Shown here: one piece after another, positions 27,200-35,814 of the stretch | How positions within the stretch are numbered: position 1 is the stretch's first letter | How the letters are laid out: the number at the start of each line of letters is the position of its first letter | Origin: Nocardia inohanensis NBRC 100128 | Lineage (GTDB): Bacteria > Actinomycetota > Actinomycetes > Mycobacteriales > Mycobacteriaceae | Direction of reading: 5' to 3' | NCBI RefSeq assembly: GCF_001612945.1 | Contig: NZ_BDBK01000001.1 | Location: forward strand, 1 to 64,000 | DNA: 64,000 nt | The notes under the pieces: model-generated | Told to the model about the DNA's origin: nothing | Databases searched by the model: none | The model's input: only the letters and a program-made list of their open reading frames with translations | Position numbers and translations under genes: made by a program

Positions 27200-27379
27200 A
27201 TTTGGTGCACGCCCGAACGGCGGAGTCGGTGCACGCCGGAAGGGCCGGTGCTGCGCTGGTCACCCATGACGTGATCACTGATTTACGGCCGGTCGCGCGG
27301 CTATCGATGTGGCCTGTTCGACAGTGTCTGAAATGGGTGGGTCGGGTGTTGCGGATGGTCCGCATGGTGCCGTTGCGGC

Positions 27380-27385
27380 TAGCCT
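27380..27385 (+). promoter_or_regulatory. Leaderless -10 element TAGCCT of ftsK
   Basis: TAGCCT is followed by seven bases and ATG 27393. Confidence 0.45.
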
Positions 27386-27392
27386 GGACCGC

Positions 27393-29993
27393 ATGGCAGG
27401 TAAGGCCCGCGGCACCGCAACGTCACGTTCGCGCGGGGGATCGGCGCGGGCTAAGGCTCCGGCACGGTCCCAGGCGCGGGCTCCCCGTACACCCGCACCG
27501 CGCAAGCGGGCCCCGGCGGCGGGGCGGCCGGCGCCGGCGCGCAGGCGGCCCGCGGCGCGGCGGCAGTCCGATACCGCGCCGCTGGCGGTGGTCCGGCGGG
27601 GCGTGAGCAGTGGCTGGAACATGCTGGCGCGCGGGCTGGGCGCCAGTACTCGCGCGGTGAGCCGGGCGGGGGATATCGAGCACGGGCATCGGCGGGACGG
27701 GATCGCGCTGGGGCTGGTGGCTTTCGCGGTGGTGATCGCGGCGGCGGTGTGGTGCTCGGCGGGCGGCCCGGTCGGCGGCTGGGTGGATACCGTGGTGCGC
27801 GCGATCGCCGGATCCGCTTCGGCGGGGCTGCCTTTCGTGGCGGTGACCATCGCGGTGATCTTGATGCGCACCGAACCGCAGCCGGAGATCCGGCCGCGCT
27901 TGATACTCGGCGGTCTGCTGATGGGCCTGCCGGTGCTCGGCCTGTGGCATCTGGCAGCGGGCGCACCCACCGACGCGCACGGGCGCGCACACGCCGCCGG
28001 TTTCGTCGGCTTCGTGATGGGCGGTCCACTACGCGACGGGCTCAGCGGCTGGCTGGCGGTGCCATTGCTGCTGCTGGCAGTCGGTTTCGGCATTCTGCTG
28101 GTCACCGGCACCACGGTGCGCGAGGTGCCGGACGCGCTGCGTGAGATCTTCGGAACCGGTGCGGGCGGCGACGAATACGAGAGCTACTCCGACGAGCCCG
28201 GCCTCTACGATCCCGCCAACTACGACGCGGACGGTTTCCCGCTGCATCGCCCCGAGGCGCGCAAGCGCGGGCGCACGCCGAAGGAGAACTATCCGCCGGA
28301 CGAGTTCGGCGGCTCCGACGCGGCCACCGAGGTCATCGGCGAACCGCCTTTGCAGGACGCCAAATCCATTGTCAAGGAGACGGAGCCGGAGCCTCCGAAA
28401 CCCAAGCCGCGCAAGGCCCCGAAGGTCGTCGATCAGACTCCGCCGCCGCCGGAACCGCAGCAGCTGGAGTTCGTCACCGAGCGCGAGGTGGAGGGCGACT
28501 ACCAGCTGCCCCCGCTGACCCTGCTCACCGATGGCGATCCGCCCAAGAAGCGCAGCGCCGCCAACGAATCCATGATCGAGGCCATTACCGAGGTCCTGGT
28601 GCAGTTCAAGATCGACGCCGCGGTCACCGGTTTCGTGCGCGGCCCGACGGTCACCCGCTACGAGGTCGAGCTCGGCCCGGGCGTGAAGGTCGAGAAGATC
28701 ACCGCGCTGGCCCGCAATATCGCCTATGCCGTCGCCACCGAGAACGTCCGCCTGCTCGCCCCCATCCCGGGCAAGTCGGCGGTCGGCATCGAGGTCCCCA
28801 ACTCCGATCGCGAACTGGTGCGCCTGGCCGATGTGCTCAAGGCCCCGTCCACCCGGAACGACCATCACCCCTTGGTGATCGGCCTCGGCAAGAACATCGA
28901 GGGCGAGTTCGTCTGCGCCAACCTGGCCAAGATGCCGCACCTGCTGGTGGCGGGCTCCACCGGCTCGGGTAAGTCGAGTTTCGTGAACTCCATGCTGGTT
29001 TCGCTGTTGCAGCGCGCGACGCCGGACGAGGTGCGGATGATCCTCATCGACCCCAAGATGGTGGAACTCACCCCCTACGAAGGCATTCCGCACCTCATCA
29101 CCCCCATCATCACCCAGCCCAAGAAGGCCGCCGCCGCGCTGGCCTGGCTGGTGGAGGAGATGGAACAGCGGTACATGGACATGCAGGCCAACAAGGTCCG
29201 CCATATCGACGACTTCAACCGCAAGGTCAAGTCGGGGCAGATCACCGCGCCGCTGGGCAGTGAACGGGTGTACAAGCCGTACCCGTACATTCTGGCCATC
29301 GTCGACGAGCTCGCCGACCTGATGATGACCGCCCCGCGCGATGTCGAGGACGCCATCGTCCGCATCACCCAGAAGGCGCGTGCGGCCGGTATCCACCTGG
29401 TGCTGGCCACCCAGCGGCCGTCGGTGGACGTGGTCACCGGCCTGATCAAGACCAATGTCCCGTCCCGGTTGGCCTTCGCCACTTCGTCTTTGACCGACTC
29501 GCGGGTCATTCTCGATCAGCCGGGCGCGGAGAAGCTGATCGGTATGGGCGACGGCCTGTTCCTGCCGATGGGCGCGAACAAGCCGACCCGACTTCAGGGC
29601 GCGTTCATCTCCGACGAGGAGATCCACGCCATCGTCGAATTCACCAAGGAGCAGAAGGAACCCGACTATCAGGAGGGCGTCACCGCCGCCAAGGCGGGGG
29701 AGAAGAAGGACGTCGACGCCGATATCGGCGACGATCTGGACCTGCTGCTCCAGGCCACCGAACTGGTGGTCACCTCCCAGTTCGGCTCCACCTCCATGTT
29801 GCAGCGCAAGCTGCGCGTCGGCTTCGCCAAGGCCGGCCGCCTGATGGATCTGATGGAGACCCGCGGCGTGGTCGGCCCGAGCGAAGGCTCCAAGGCGCGT
29901 GATGTGCTGATCAAACCCGATGAGCTGGACGGGATCCTGTGGTCGATCCGCGGGGGCGGTGGCGAACCGCCCGCCGGGGACGACGAGGACTGA
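27393..29993 (+). CDS. ftsK: FtsK/SpoIIIE DNA translocase
   Basis: 866 residues. A basic Ala/Arg N-tail is followed by four membrane helices (about 95-230), an acidic and Pro-rich linker, and the motor. Motor features are the Walker A region VAGSTGSGKSSFVNSML (about 520), MILIDPKMVELTPYEGIPHL, the Walker B IVDELADLMM, and HLVLATQRPSVDVVTG. The winged gamma domain LVVTSQFGSTSMLQRKLRVGFAKAGRLMD binds KOPS-type DNA sites. It segregates terminus DNA at division. Start ATG 27393 fits a leaderless promoter. The stop codon lies inside an inverted repeat shared with the convergent permease gene. Confidence 0.96.
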   Translation: MAGKARGTATSRSRGGSARAKAPARSQARAPRTPAPRKRAPAAGRPAPARRRPAARRQSDTAPLAVVRRGVSSGWNMLARGLGASTRAVSRAGDIEHGHRRDGIALGLVAFAVVIAAAVWCSAGGPVGGWVDTVVRAIAGSASAGLPFVAVTIAVILMRTEPQPEIRPRLILGGLLMGLPVLGLWHLAAGAPTDAHGRAHAAGFVGFVMGGPLRDGLSGWLAVPLLLLAVGFGILLVTGTTVREVPDALREIFGTGAGGDEYESYSDEPGLYDPANYDADGFPLHRPEARKRGRTPKENYPPDEFGGSDAATEVIGEPPLQDAKSIVKETEPEPPKPKPRKAPKVVDQTPPPPEPQQLEFVTEREVEGDYQLPPLTLLTDGDPPKKRSAANESMIEAITEVLVQFKIDAAVTGFVRGPTVTRYEVELGPGVKVEKITALARNIAYAVATENVRLLAPIPGKSAVGIEVPNSDRELVRLADVLKAPSTRNDHHPLVIGLGKNIEGEFVCANLAKMPHLLVAGSTGSGKSSFVNSMLVSLLQRATPDEVRMILIDPKMVELTPYEGIPHLITPIITQPKKAAAALAWLVEEMEQRYMDMQANKVRHIDDFNRKVKSGQITAPLGSERVYKPYPYILAIVDELADLMMTAPRDVEDAIVRITQKARAAGIHLVLATQRPSVDVVTGLIKTNVPSRLAFATSSLTDSRVILDQPGAEKLIGMGDGLFLPMGANKPTRLQGAFISDEEIHAIVEFTKEQKEPDYQEGVTAAKAGEKKDVDADIGDDLDLLLQATELVVTSQFGSTSMLQRKLRVGFAKAGRLMDLMETRGVVGPSEGSKARDVLIKPDELDGILWSIRGGGGEPPAGDDED

Positions 29994-30011
29994 CCGGGGC
30001 GCTCAGTCCTC
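29985..30011. terminator. Inverted repeat made of the two convergent stop-codon regions
   Basis: GAGGACTGA (29985-29993, the last codons of ftsK) and TCAGTCCTC (30003-30011, the last codons of the permease read on the minus strand) are perfect 9-bp complements with loop CCGGGGCGC. No other terminator fits in the 9-base gap. Confidence 0.55.
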
Positions 30012-31190
30012 CAGCGCGAGGGCCTGCCGGATGCTGATGCGGCCCTGGGTCTGCATGAGCGAACGGCGGTAGATCTTCTCGGCCAGCACGACCGTGCCGT
30101 AGGTGGCGGCCCCCATGATGGCGAGCGCGATCAGCGGCTCCCACCAGTTCGCGGTACCGGCGGCGAGGCGGCTGGGCATGGCCACCACCGAGACGATCGG
30201 CACATACGAGGCGATGGTCAAGGCGGTGCCGGACAGGAAGATTCCGGCGAACAGCACCGCCATCAGGAACATGGTCAGCGGTGTCGAGGTCGCTTGCAGA
30301 TCCTCGTTGCGGGTGGCCACCGCGCCCGCCACCGCCCACAGGCTGGCCAGAGCCAGGAAGCCGACGACGAAGAACACCACGAACCAGCCCGCGGCCCCGC
30401 CGATCTGGCTGATCTGGTCGCCCTTGCCGGTGGCGGCGAGCCCGGCCAGGCCCGCGCCGACGAACAGCAGCAACTGCCCGAACGCCATCACCGCATTGCC
30501 GAGCACCTTGCCGATCAGCAACTGCCGCAGGGGAATCGCGCTGGCCAGGATCTCCACGATGCGGTTCTGCTTCTCCTCCACCACACTCTGCGCGATGGAC
30601 AACCCGAACAGGATCGAGGCCAGGTAGAACAGGAACCCGAAGACCACCGCCGCGATCTTGGCGAGCCCTTCGTCCACCGAATCCGGTTCCAGCACCACGT
30701 AATTCACCGTCGCGCCCTGCCCGAGCTGTTCGAGCGAGAGCCCGGCCGCCGCGGCATTGCGCGCGATGGCGAGCTGGCGGACCGCCGCGCCCACATAGGT
30801 GTTCACCGCGTCGTTCTCACCGGTCTTGCCCAGCAGCTGCCAGCCGCCCGGTTGCGCCGGCACCAGTCCGGCCTCGGCGCTGTCGTCGCGCACCTGCTGC
30901 TCGACGGCGGCGGTATTGCCGAGCTCGTGGACGGCGAAGGACTTCTTGGCATCGGCCTGCTCGGCCAGCTGACCCGCCAGCTCGATCACCTCCGTCGCGC
31001 CCTGACCGGTGACGGCGATATCCACGGTTTCGGTCCGGCCGCCGACGAGTGCGCTCACCACCAGCGAGGCGATCAGCAGCAGCATGGTGATGCCGGTGGA
31101 GATGAGGAAGTTACGGTCCCGCAGTTTCACCAGGATCTCGCGCTGTGCGACGATCCGCCAGACGCCGTGCCGGGTAGCCGTGTCGTTCAT
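30003..31190 (-). CDS. ABC-2 type exporter permease (NatB-like)
   Basis: 395 residues. A membrane helix at 30-50 precedes a large extracytoplasmic domain (TVDIAVTGQGATEVIEL and onward, about 150 residues). Five or six further helices follow, with the ABC-2 signature VVEEKQNRIVEILASAIPLRQLLIGKVLG. This is the NatB/YhaP layout of sodium or small-molecule exporters. ATG 31190 overlaps the ATPase stop (ATGA). The substrate is unknown. It is the second gene of a two-gene minus-strand operon. Confidence 0.9.
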   Translation of the reverse strand: MNDTATRHGVWRIVAQREILVKLRDRNFLISTGITMLLLIASLVVSALVGGRTETVDIAVTGQGATEVIELAGQLAEQADAKKSFAVHELGNTAAVEQQVRDDSAEAGLVPAQPGGWQLLGKTGENDAVNTYVGAAVRQLAIARNAAAAGLSLEQLGQGATVNYVVLEPDSVDEGLAKIAAVVFGFLFYLASILFGLSIAQSVVEEKQNRIVEILASAIPLRQLLIGKVLGNAVMAFGQLLLFVGAGLAGLAATGKGDQISQIGGAAGWFVVFFVVGFLALASLWAVAGAVATRNEDLQATSTPLTMFLMAVLFAGIFLSGTALTIASYVPIVSVVAMPSRLAAGTANWWEPLIALAIMGAATYGTVVLAEKIYRRSLMQTQGRISIRQALALED

Positions 31191-32065
31191 GCCGTCACCT
31201 CGCGGTAGATGTCCGAGACCGTCGGCCGTATCTCGGCCAGTTCCCGAACCGATCCGAAAGCCATTGCCTTGGTGAGTAATTCGTCGGTCGATGCCCCGGT
31301 CAGCTCCAGCAGGGCGGTGCCGCCGCCGAGCTCGGCGACCGCCACGCCCGGGAAGGACCGCAGCCATTCGAGGTCGCCGTCCAGCCGCAGCCGGTAGTGC
31401 TGCGGTCCGCCGGCGGTCAGCTCCGCCGCCGAACCCGACGCCACTACCTTGCCCTTGGCCAGGATGACCAGCTGATCGCAGAGCCGCTCGACCAGATCCA
31501 GCTGATGCGAGGAGAACAGGATCGGCACGCCCTGCGCCGCGAACTCCTGCAACAGCGACGCCATCGAATCGACCGCGCCGGGGTCGAGCCCGGAGAACGG
31601 CTCGTCCAGGATCAGCAGCTCCGGTTGCGCCATTACCGCCGCGGCGATCTGCACCCGCTGCTGATTGCCCAGCGACAGCGATTCCAGCTTATCCTTGCCC
31701 CGCGCCCCGAGTTCGAACCGATCCAGCAGCTCCTGCGCCCGGGTCTTGGCGGCCGCGGCGCTCATCCCGCGCAATCGCGCCAGGTAGACCAGCTGATCCG
31801 CGACCGGCTGCTTGGGATACAGCCCGCGCTCCTCGGGCATGTACCCGAAGCGCCGCCGATCCTCGACCGTCACCGGCCGCCCGCCCCAGCGCACCTGCCC
31901 GCCGTGCACCGCCAGCACCCCCATGATCATCCGCATGGTGGTGGTCTTGCCGGCCCCGTTCCCGCCGACGAACCCGGTCATGGCTCCGTCCGGCACCGTG
32001 AACGACACATCGTCCACCGCCGTCTTGGCACCGAACCTGCGCACCAGATGCGCGACTTCCAGCAT
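31187..32065 (-). CDS. ABC transporter ATPase (NatA-like)
   Basis: 292 residues. It has Walker A FVGGNGAGKTTTMRMIMG, a Q-loop region with FGYMPEERGLYPKQ, the signature LSLGNQQRVQIAAA (LSxGxQQ form), Walker B LLILDEPFSGLDP, and the switch His in ILFSSHQLDL. A C-terminal regulatory domain of about 70 residues follows. The YMPEERGLY motif is typical for the NatA/YhaQ branch. Start ATG 32065 has GGGGAGG seven bases upstream. It powers the permease encoded directly downstream. Confidence 0.93.
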   Translation of the reverse strand: MLEVAHLVRRFGAKTAVDDVSFTVPDGAMTGFVGGNGAGKTTTMRMIMGVLAVHGGQVRWGGRPVTVEDRRRFGYMPEERGLYPKQPVADQLVYLARLRGMSAAAAKTRAQELLDRFELGARGKDKLESLSLGNQQRVQIAAAVMAQPELLILDEPFSGLDPGAVDSMASLLQEFAAQGVPILFSSHQLDLVERLCDQLVILAKGKVVASGSAAELTAGGPQHYRLRLDGDLEWLRSFPGVAVAELGGGTALLELTGASTDELLTKAMAFGSVRELAEIRPTVSDIYREVTA

Positions 32066-32164
32066 CGAACCTCCCCTGAACCCGGACAATCCAAGGCCCA
32101 TCTTGCCCCAGCGCGCCCCGTTTGCCCGGTAGGCGACCGCGCGCTCGGATGGCCACAATGGGGC

Positions 32165-32665
32165 ATGGGCGCAATACGTTTCGCATGCTGGGTCCCGCTC
32201 GCCGTCTTGCTGGCTTCGACCGGGTGTGCTTCGCCCGGCGAATCCGCGCAGGGCCCGATCGCCTCGGCCACGACTGCATCGGCCACGACTGCATCGGCCA
32301 CGACCGCATCGACCACGAACACGCCGGTGGCCGCCGAGCTGGGCGCCCGCATCACCCTCGCCCCCGGCGTCCCGGTCGGGCTGGACGACGACCACCTCAT
32401 CCTGCGGCTGAGCGAAGTCCCCTCCGACAGCCGCTGCCCGGTCGACGTCACCTGTGTCTGGGCGGGTGAGGCGACGGTCGTGCTGACCGCCACCGTCGCG
32501 GGCGCCGACGCCCGCGTCGAACTCCACAGTCCCGCCGCGGCCACCCCGATCGCGACGGCCGGCGGCTATGCGATCCAGTTGCTCGCCCTGAATCCCCTCC
32601 CGCGTTCCCAACACCCGATCGAGCCATCGGAATACCGCGTCGAGCTGCTCGTCACCCGCTCCTGA
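32165..32665 (+). CDS. Small secreted lipoprotein with a repeat-built linker
   Basis: 166 residues. The signal peptide ends in the lipobox LASTGC. A Thr/Ala linker ASATTASATTASATT derives from a 15-bp tandem repeat. The domain DDDHLILRLSEVPSDSRCPVDVTCVWAGEATVVL has two cysteines in a CPVDVTCVW pattern, known from short bacterial beta-sandwich lipoproteins of unknown function. YAIQLLALNPLPRS and a final strand VELLVTRS follow. It is probably anchored on the outer face of the plasma membrane. Confidence 0.85.
   Translation: MGAIRFACWVPLAVLLASTGCASPGESAQGPIASATTASATTASATTASTTNTPVAAELGARITLAPGVPVGLDDDHLILRLSEVPSDSRCPVDVTCVWAGEATVVLTATVAGADARVELHSPAAATPIATAGGYAIQLLALNPLPRSQHPIEPSEYRVELLVTRS
32261..32320 (+). 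repeat. 15-bp tandem repeat, four units
   Basis: Units at 32261, 32276, 32291 and 32306 follow GC[AC]TCGGCCACGACT, with one to three changes per unit. They are in frame and encode the ASATT linker of the lipoprotein. Confidence 0.85.
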
Positions 32666-32709
32666 CCGGCCTGTGTGGCCCGGTGCTCGGTTACCGGCCC
32701 CGATGGCTC

Positions 32710-32715
32710 TAGGCT
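32710..32715 (+). promoter_or_regulatory. Leaderless -10 element TAGGCT
   Basis: TAGGCT is followed by seven bases and ATG 32723. Confidence 0.5.
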
Positions 32716-32722
32716 CCATACC

Positions 32723-33208
32723 ATGCTGATCGCTACCGACAAGGTCGTTTCCATCGACTACACGTTGACCAACGACGATGAGGAAGTGCTCGACACCTCG
32801 GTCGGCGAAGCCCCGCTCGTCTACCTGCACGGCGCCGAGAACATCGTCCCCGGTCTGGAGCAGGCCCTCGAGGGCAAGACCACCGGAGACGAGCTCGAGG
32901 TCGTCATCGATCCCGAGGACGGTTACGGCGAATACCTGGCCGAACTGGTCAGCACCGTCGACCGTGAGATGTTCGAGGGCGTCGACGAGCTGGAGCCGGG
33001 TATGGAGTTCCACGCCGAGGCCCCCGACGGCGAATCCCAGATCGTGACGGTAGTGCAGGTGGACGGCGACGAGGTCACCATCGACGCCAATCACCCGCTC
33101 GCCGGCCAGCGCCTGCACTTCAAGGTCAAGGTCGTGGAGATCCGCGATGCCAGCGAGGAGGAGCTCGCGCACGGGCATCCGCACGGGGAAGACGACGACG
33201 AGCACTGA
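32723..33208 (+). CDS. SlyD-type FKBP peptidyl-prolyl isomerase
   Basis: 161 residues, cytosolic. KVVSIDYTLTNDDEEVLDTS and LVYLHGAENIVPGLEQALEGKTTGDELEVVI are the FKBP strands, with the inserted IF domain (DPEDGYGEYLAELVSTV to GMEFHAEA). DANHPLAGQRLHFKVKVVEIR is the conserved SlyD closing segment. A short His/Asp-rich tail (GHPHGEDDDEH) could bind metal, as in E. coli SlyD. Start ATG 32723 follows TAGGCT by seven bases. It is a folding helper. Confidence 0.93.
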   Translation: MLIATDKVVSIDYTLTNDDEEVLDTSVGEAPLVYLHGAENIVPGLEQALEGKTTGDELEVVIDPEDGYGEYLAELVSTVDREMFEGVDELEPGMEFHAEAPDGESQIVTVVQVDGDEVTIDANHPLAGQRLHFKVKVVEIRDASEEELAHGHPHGEDDDEH

Positions 33209-33215
33209 GTATCGG

Positions 33216-33288
33216 CATGCCCGGGAGGAATCGAACCTCCAGCCTTCTCATTCGTAGTGAGGCGCTCTATCCGTTGAGCTACGGGCAT
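33216..33288 (-). tRNA. tRNA-Arg(ACG)
   Basis: The complement folds as a 73-base tRNA without encoded CCA. The acceptor stem is ATGCCCG (33288-33282) with CGGGCAT (33223-33217), the D arm GCTC/GAGC, the anticodon loop CTACGAA with anticodon ACG, and the T arm GGAGG-TTCGATT-CCTCC. The 27-43 pair is C-A, a mismatch. Confidence 0.93.
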
Positions 33289-33387
33289 TCGAAACCCCGC
33301 GCGGATGTCGGCGCTGACATCTACTCGGCACTGAGGTGCGCGGGGTTTGCTTGGGGGAGTTGATGATTCGGCGACGGCCGAGAGATG

Positions 33388-33465
33388 TCAGCGCAGGCTC
33401 CGGAAACCGGCGCGGACGCGGCCGACGATGTCGCGTGTGAACGGGAGCTGTACGAGCTCGGTCAC
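33388..33465 (-). CDS. Possible 25-residue peptide
   Basis: GTG 33465 opens a frame of 25 codons ending at TGA 33388: VTELVQLPFTRDIVG, then RVRAGFRSLR. AGGAAAGG lies eight bases upstream, a good ribosome site. It is basic with an amphipathic tail, no signal peptide and no known family. It lies alone between tRNA-Arg and the antiporter gene on the same strand, downstream of the latter. Confidence 0.4.
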   Translation of the reverse strand: MTELVQLPFTRDIVGRVRAGFRSLR

Positions 33466-33537
33466 GGGGCCGCCTTTCCTGTCGTCGGTGAGCTGGTGAA
33501 ATCACGGTAGCAGCGGGTTCCGTACCGGTAAAACGAT

Positions 33538-34752
33538 TTACGGCCGCGCCGCGGCGGTCGAGCGGGCAATCGCTTTGGCGGCCAACGGGAACAGCAGCAC
33601 CGTGGTCGCGCCCGCCGCCACCAGGGTCGAGGCCAGGGCATCGCTCATCAGGCCGGCGCCGGTGGCCACCTGGGTGACCGCGACGATGATCGGCAGGCCG
33701 GTGGCGGCGTAGAGCGCCAGCTGGGCCCGCTCGTGCGCGGATTCGAGATTCTCGCCGTGCGCGACGAAGCGTTCGCCGGCCCATACCGGCAGCCCGCGCG
33801 CGAGGGCGATGGCGAGCACGAACACGATCCACATGACCGGGTTGCGCGCCACCGCCGCGGGGTCGATGCCCATGCCCGACACCACGAAGAAGATCGGGAT
33901 GAGCAGCCCGAAACCGATTGTCTCCAGGGAGTGTTCGATCTCCGGATGGGTTTCGGCGATCAGGCTGCGCAGGATCAGGCCCGCCGCGAACGCGCCCAGC
34001 ACGATATCGAGGTCGAAGGTCTCGGCGACGGCCATCAGGATCAGCAGCAGCAGGAACACCAGCCGGACCGGCAATTGCGTGGTGCCCGCCCACATCTCGG
34101 CGAAGAACCCGCCGCTGCCCGCGAATCGGTCCAGCAGGCGGCGCGGCACCACCGCGATCACGCCCGCCGCGGCCAGGAACAGCGCGAGCACCACCACGGC
34201 CGCCACCGGACTGCGGCTGGTCAGCAGCACCGACATGGCCAGCACCGGACCGAGCTCGCCGACCGCGCCGTGGGCGAGCACCGCCCGGCCCAACGGCTGA
34301 TCCAGCACCCCGTCCTGTTTGACGATCGGCAGCAGGGTGCCCAGCGCCGTGGAGGTCAGCGCGATCGCCACCGCCACCAGCGCCGTGAAACTGTCGCCGC
34401 GCGCCACCAGCCACACCATCCCGAGCGCCAGCAGCAGCCCCGCCAGCCAGGTCAGCCACGCCACCCGCCCGGGTTTGCCGCCCAGCAGCCGTGGATCGAG
34501 TTCGTAGCCCGCCAGCAGGAACAGCATGCCGAGGCCGAGTTCGCTGAGCAGGTCGACCCCGCCCGCGGTCCCGGTGATGCCGATACCGTTCGGGCCCAGC
34601 AGCATTCCCAGCACCAGCAGGATCACCACGGCCGGTATGAAGCCACGCAGCAAACGTGAAGCGATCGGTGCGAGGACCGCGACGACCGCTATCCAGAACA
34701 GCGAGACGATCGCCGAAGGTGAATCGGAGAGGGCTTCCGCGGAGAGCGTCAT
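33538..34752 (-). CDS. CPA2-family cation:proton antiporter
   Basis: 404 residues with 12-13 hydrophobic segments and no RCK domain. LVLGMLLGPNGIGI and LLSELGLGMLFLLAGYELDP are the KefB/CPA2 signature. LTSTALGTLLPIVKQ and DLDIVLGAFAAGLILRS carry the conserved ion-path segment. IPIFFVVSGMGID is helix 11. It probably exchanges K+ or Na+ for H+. The start is ATG 34752. The gene is divergent from the F420-type oxidoreductase across 126 bases. Confidence 0.92.
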   Translation of the reverse strand: MTLSAEALSDSPSAIVSLFWIAVVAVLAPIASRLLRGFIPAVVILLVLGMLLGPNGIGITGTAGGVDLLSELGLGMLFLLAGYELDPRLLGGKPGRVAWLTWLAGLLLALGMVWLVARGDSFTALVAVAIALTSTALGTLLPIVKQDGVLDQPLGRAVLAHGAVGELGPVLAMSVLLTSRSPVAAVVVLALFLAAAGVIAVVPRRLLDRFAGSGGFFAEMWAGTTQLPVRLVFLLLLILMAVAETFDLDIVLGAFAAGLILRSLIAETHPEIEHSLETIGFGLLIPIFFVVSGMGIDPAAVARNPVMWIVFVLAIALARGLPVWAGERFVAHGENLESAHERAQLALYAATGLPIIVAVTQVATGAGLMSDALASTLVAAGATTVLLFPLAAKAIARSTAAARP

Positions 34753-34878
34753 CGAATCATCGTGTCATGCGGCAACCGCTCCGTTATTCGATGACACGGG
34801 CCGCTTCTCGGCGCTGTAGGGTAGGAACAGCGTTGATCTCGAACCGGCACCACTCCGCGCGGACTCGAGGAGCACACC

Positions 34879-35739
34879 CTGACCGACTACGGGCACGAAC
34901 TGCAATTCGGGTGCTACGTGCGGCCCGCGGCGAATCAGGCGCAGCGGATCGTGGCGCTGGCGCGGTTGATGGAGGCCGACGGCCTGGATCTGCTGGCCGT
35001 AAGCGATCATCCGCACGATCCCGCCTCGCTGGAGAGCTGGACGCTGCTCACCTATCTGGCGTCGCAGACCGGGCATCTGACCTTCGTTCCGGCCGTGGCG
35101 AATCTGGGGCTGCGGGCACCGGCGCTGCTGGCGCGCAGCGCCGCCACCCTCGACATCCTCACGCGCGGGCGCATCGAAATAGGTTTGGGCGCAGGGGGTT
35201 TCGGGGACGATCTGGCGGCCATGGGCGGGCCGGTACGCACTCCGGAGCAGGCTCTGGACGCGGTGGCCGAGGCGATCGAGGTGATGCGCGCGCTCTGGAG
35301 CGATGCCCCGTCCGTCGAGTTCGACGGCGAGTACTACGCACTGCGCGGCGCGCGGCCCGGCCCGAAACCCGCGCATCCCATCGGTATCTGGCTCGGCGCG
35401 TACGGTCCGCGCTTCCTGCGCATGACCGGGCGGCTGGCCGACGGCTGGCTCGGTGACGCGACCCGCGGCGAACCGGAACAGCTGCCCGCATTCATGCGGG
35501 CGATCGACGAGGCGGCGACCGCGGCCGGACGAGAGCCGGCGCGGATCCGCCGCGTCTACATCGTGGACGCGGCCATGACCGCCGCGCAATTGACCGATCT
35601 GGCGCTGTCTGAGGGCATCAGCGGATTCCTGCTGCCGGTGCTCCCGGACGCCGAGGCCGAAGCCGCCCGCTTCGCCACCGAAACCGCCCCTGCGGTTCGG
35701 AGCGCGGTCGCCGCGGCGCGTGGCGAATCCGCTCCGTAG
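34879..35739 (+). CDS. LLM-class (luciferase-like) F420-type oxidoreductase, probable CTG start
   Basis: 286 residues if translation begins at CTG 34879, which has GAGGAG six bases upstream. No ATG, GTG or TTG exists in frame between the preceding stop and GTG 34918. Starting at the GTG would remove ELQFGCYV, the first barrel strand of the family. Other features are DGLDLLAVSDHPHDP, VANLGLRAPALLARSAATLDILT, RIEIGLGAGGF and LWLGAYGPRFL-like GIWLGAYGPR. It is a cytosolic F420-dependent enzyme of unknown substrate. TAGGGT at 34817-34822 is a likely -10. Confidence 0.88.
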   Translation: MTDYGHELQFGCYVRPAANQAQRIVALARLMEADGLDLLAVSDHPHDPASLESWTLLTYLASQTGHLTFVPAVANLGLRAPALLARSAATLDILTRGRIEIGLGAGGFGDDLAAMGGPVRTPEQALDAVAEAIEVMRALWSDAPSVEFDGEYYALRGARPGPKPAHPIGIWLGAYGPRFLRMTGRLADGWLGDATRGEPEQLPAFMRAIDEAATAAGREPARIRRVYIVDAAMTAAQLTDLALSEGISGFLLPVLPDAEAEAARFATETAPAVRSAVAAARGESAP

Positions 35740-35814
35740 CGCGGTCTCGAGCAGCGACCCTGGGATCCCTCGAAAACCTCTGGCACAGTGGGGAAACGGA
35801 GGGAGGATCCGAAC

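Noticed and set aside
23800..27267. Minus-strand frame of over 1100 codons opposite the first SARP gene
   Set aside because: The plus strand encodes winged-helix, BTAD, NB-ARC and TPR motifs; the antisense frame is a low-complexity His/Gln/Arg product without any family.
33091..33288. Small minus-strand frame through the tRNA
   Set aside because: It is the translation of tRNA-Arg(ACG) and flanking DNA, a common artefact.
33248..34459. Minus-strand open frame running through the antiporter gene in another frame
   Set aside because: The antiporter frame has membrane helices and CPA2 motifs; the other frame is Arg/Gly-rich and without motifs.
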